Shown here piece after piece: positions 58,476-60,390 of a DNA stretch of 60,390 nucleotides. The DNA comes from Bacillota bacterium (GTDB lineage Bacteria > Bacillota > Sulfobacillia > JACIYH01): contig JACIYH010000006.1 of NCBI GenBank assembly GCA_014360055.1, forward strand, positions 1 through 60,390, given 5' to 3'. The translations under genes and the position numbers were made by a program. Numbering within the stretch: position 1 is the stretch's first letter; every line of letters starts with the position of its first letter. Below the pieces are notes generated by a model. The model saw only the letters and a list, made by a program, of their open reading frames with translations, made no database searches and was not told the origin of the DNA.

Positions 58476-59133
58476 TCCCAGGGAAATGATCCGCAGCGGC
58501 CTGCCCCTGGCTGAACACCAGGCGAAAGACCTGCTGGCCTCTTACGGTGTGAACGTGCCGCCGCGGGTGGTGCTCTCCCCGGAAGGTACGGGCGTTTCCG
58601 AGGTCCCCTTCCCCTACCCCGTGGCGCTCAAAGTCTCCCACGCGGACATCCTGCACAAGACCGAAATGGGTGGCGTCCGGCTGGGGATCCCGGACCGGGC
58701 TGGCCTGGAAGCGGCCGTGGCCGACATGCGCTCCCGCTTCCCCGGCAAGAGCCTCCTCGTGGAAGCCCAGCAACCGCCCGGGGTTGAGGCCATCGTGGGG
58801 TTGATCTACGACGCGACTTTCGGCCCTTCCCTCATGGTCGGCCTGGGCGGCGTGCTCACGGAACTGTACGAAGACGTCGCCTTTCGGGTCGCCCCCATCA
58901 GCGAAGAGGACGCCCGCGACATGCTGTCCCAGCTGCGGGCCCACCGCCTGTTCGAGGGGTTCCGCGGCATCCGGGCGAGCCGGGACGCTCTGGTCTCGGT
59001 GCTGCTGGGAGTCTCCCGCCTGGCCCAGGAGTTGGGCGAGCACATCGAGCAAATGGACCTCAACCCGGTGATCGTCTACGCCGACCGTGCCGTGGTGGTG
59101 GACGCCAAGATTCGGCCGCGGCAGCCGTCGTAA
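58468..59133 (+). CDS. ADP-forming acyl-CoA synthetase, beta subunit (ATP-grasp)
   Basis: 221 residues of the ATP-grasp domain: LPLAEHQAKDLLASYGVNVPPRVVLSPEG, YPVALKVSHADILHKTEMGGVRLGI, EAIVGLIYDATFGPSLMVGLGGVLTELYEDVAFRVAPI and IEQMDLNPVIVY are characteristic. It binds ADP and accepts phosphate from the alpha-subunit His. ATG 58468 overlaps the alpha subunit stop by 8 bases. Separate alpha and beta genes are common in archaea, whereas many bacteria have the fused form. Confidence 0.93.
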   Translation: MCDPREMIRSGLPLAEHQAKDLLASYGVNVPPRVVLSPEGTGVSEVPFPYPVALKVSHADILHKTEMGGVRLGIPDRAGLEAAVADMRSRFPGKSLLVEAQQPPGVEAIVGLIYDATFGPSLMVGLGGVLTELYEDVAFRVAPISEEDARDMLSQLRAHRLFEGFRGIRASRDALVSVLLGVSRLAQELGEHIEQMDLNPVIVYADRAVVVDAKIRPRQPS

Positions 59134-59232
59134 TACGTCCCGGCGTGGAACCGGCAGGGGCGCGGCGTGCGTATGTGCGGACGGACCGTACCTTGCCCGC
59201 GGCGGCTTGCAGGTGTACCTCTACCGGCCGGT

Positions 59233-60054
59233 CTACAGCCGGTCCCTGATAAAGGGTGGCAGTACAAAGGCGGAGCGGTGGACATCCGGGCAGTAATACA
59301 CGGTGCCCGCAGGCACCTTCGAGCGCACTTCTGCCGGGTCGAGTCCCCCTTTGCTACCCACGGTGAACGTCCAGTACCAGACGGAGTAGACGGGTACCAT
59401 GCTCACGTAAAGCCGGGTGACGGGGAACACGCTCCCCACCGCACGGTAGGCGCCCCGCATGGCTTCCGCCCGGAAAAAGGGTTCTTCGGTCTGGCAGGCG
59501 AGGAATCCGTCGTCCGCCAGGATACGGTGGCAATCACCGTAAAAGTCGGGTGTGAAGAGCCCCAGGGACGGACCCCCGGGGTCGGTGGAATCGACAAGGA
59601 TCACGTCGTAGACTTGCTGGCAGTCACGCACGTACTGCACCCCATCGGCGAAAACCACTTCTACCCTCGGATCGTCCAGCTTACCACTCAGGCCGGGCAG
59701 GTAACGGCGGCAGGCCTCCACCACCCCCCGGTCGATCTCCACCATGGTCACCGCCTCCACGGTGGGATGCCTGAGCACCTCGCGTACGAGCCCCCCGTCG
59801 CCGCCACCCACCACCAGCACGCGGCGCGGACGGGGGTGGGCACACAGGGGGACGTGCGCGAGCATCTCGTGGTAGAACATCTCATCGCGCTCGGTAGTCT
59901 GCAGGACCCCGTCCAGAACCAGGGCACGACCGAAATCCTCGGTCTCGATGATGGCCAGGTCCTGGAACTCGGTCTTCTCCTGGAACAGGACGGAGCGCAC
60001 CCGGAGTCGCAGGTGGGTCCCGTCGGCGTGTTTCTCATCAAACCACATGCCCAT
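59233..60054 (-). CDS. speE: Spermidine synthase (polyamine aminopropyltransferase)
   Basis: 273 residues. It transfers the aminopropyl group of decarboxylated SAM to putrescine or a similar amine. Motifs: TEFQDLAIIETEDFGRALVLDGVLQTTERDEMFYHEMLAHVP, VLVVGGGDGGLVREVLRH, EIDRGVVEACRRYLP and VILVDSTDPGGPSLGLFTPDFY, with the Asp-rich sites for both substrates. ATG 60054 has GGGGGGTGAGG upstream; an ATG two codons downstream is an alternative. No speD or speB is in the window. Divergent from the EamA gene at the right edge. Confidence 0.95.
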   Translation of the reverse strand: MGMWFDEKHADGTHLRLRVRSVLFQEKTEFQDLAIIETEDFGRALVLDGVLQTTERDEMFYHEMLAHVPLCAHPRPRRVLVVGGGDGGLVREVLRHPTVEAVTMVEIDRGVVEACRRYLPGLSGKLDDPRVEVVFADGVQYVRDCQQVYDVILVDSTDPGGPSLGLFTPDFYGDCHRILADDGFLACQTEEPFFRAEAMRGAYRAVGSVFPVTRLYVSMVPVYSVWYWTFTVGSKGGLDPAEVRSKVPAGTVYYCPDVHRSAFVLPPFIRDRL

Positions 60055-60080
60055 CCCTCACCCCCCCGTCAACAACGCCT

Positions 60081-60086
60081 ATTATA
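60081..60086 (-). promoter_or_regulatory. Candidate -10 element of speE
   Basis: TATAAT on the minus strand, 27 bases before the speE ATG, in the only AT-rich spot of the divergent region. No recognisable -35 hexamer is seen upstream in the G/C-only sequence. Confidence 0.5.
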
Positions 60087-60171
60087 ACCGGCCCAGCCCC
60101 GCCCCGCATCCCCCTGCCCCCCGCCCGGGGGGCGAAGGGAGCGGGGGCGGGGAGGGCGAACTTATCCGGGG

Positions 60172-60390
60172 ATGAACACCGAGGGCAGGCGGGGCACGGG
60201 ATACGCGCTGGCGGCGCTCGCCGCCTCACTCTGGGGCACCCTGGGCATCCTGGGGACCATTCTCGGGCGGTACGGGCTCTCCCCTGTCCAGGTCGCCACC
60301 CTGCGGGCGGGCACGGCCTTCGTCCTGCTGGGGCTGGTGCTGGCGGCGGCGGGCCGCCGGCACCTGCGGGTCAAGCTCGCTGACCTGGCC
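60172..60390 (+). CDS. EamA-family transporter, N-terminal part (runs off the window)
   Basis: 73 codons from ATG 60172. GYALAALAASLWGTLGILGTIL and SPVQVATLRAGTAFVLLGLVLAAAG are the first two membrane helices of an EamA/DMT transporter, with the AxxWGxxG signature also seen in the transporter at 5531-6511. The gene continues beyond the right edge. Confidence 0.8.
   Translation, partial: MNTEGRRGTGYALAALAASLWGTLGILGTILGRYGLSPVQVATLRAGTAFVLLGLVLAAAGRRHLRVKLADLA

Overview
This is a very GC-rich window with dense genes and many GTG/TTG starts behind purine-rich ribosome binding sites. The gene content suggests an anaerobic, high-GC member of the Bacillota (Firmicutes) that ferments amino or organic acids. 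Supporting signs are a tig-clpP-clpX-lonB cluster, the redox repressor Rex, an S-layer-homology protein, several ferredoxin-dependent 2-oxoacid oxidoreductases, a [NiFe] hydrogenase tail, B12-dependent acyl-CoA mutase genes and radical-type 2-hydroxyacyl-CoA dehydratase genes. No oxygen-respiration gene is visible. I see no rRNA, tRNA, insertion sequence or CRISPR array. The species cannot be named from the sequence alone.

Layout. 1-962: the end of a [NiFe] hydrogenase large subunit and its maturation protease. 1044-3623: a small membrane protein, a nucleotidyltransferase/TIM-barrel fusion, and a HEPN/MNT pair whose HEPN gene carries an in-frame TAG. 3837-6511: a CapA-type surface protein with SLH repeats and a DMT exporter. 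6339-11261: the tig-clpP-clpX-lonB proteostasis operon, read leftward from a good sigma-A promoter. 11447-23788: a leftward run of 14 genes that is probably one operon. It encodes a pyruvate-type ferredoxin oxidoreductase (porD-A-B-G), a tripartite tricarboxylate transporter (tctC-B-A), a CooF-like ferredoxin, a shortened CooS (CO dehydrogenase)-like protein, two copies of an unrecognised two-gene module (called A and B here), and an FAD oxidoreductase. A near-perfect sigma-54 promoter precedes it, and a PrpR-type sigma-54 activator is divergent from it. This is the best candidate for an undescribed system.

25972-28898: an M42 peptidase, a repeat-built coiled-coil membrane protein and an iron-sulfur flavoprotein. 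29045-33808: rex, a B12 mutase whose specificity residues look like isobutyryl-CoA mutase, its small subunit, the G-protein chaperone MeaB and an acyl-CoA dehydrogenase. 33851-40521: UbiE, UbiA and UbiD homologues (menaquinone-type assembly) interleaved with an NMT1-type ABC transporter and a TetR regulator that has a FadR-like operator. 40700-46894: methyltransferase, hexapeptide protein, NfeD, SPFH protein, and a three-gene 2-hydroxyacyl-CoA dehydratase set (two subunits and the ATP-driven activator).

46992-53341: an L,D-transpeptidase, a saccharopine-dehydrogenase-like enzyme, a sodium/solute symporter with a 44-residue partner, and a second sigma-54 activator facing a second sigma-54 promoter. 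53545-59133: an IclR regulator, indolepyruvate ferredoxin oxidoreductase (iorA-iorB) and ADP-forming acyl-CoA synthetase (two subunits). Together these convert aryl 2-oxoacids to acids, reduced ferredoxin and ATP. 59233-60390: spermidine synthase and the start of an EamA transporter.

Much of the window is therefore ferredoxin-linked, CoA-ester-based fermentation under specific regulators: two sigma-54 activators, Rex, TetR and IclR. Assignments rest on recalled family motifs. No database search was run.
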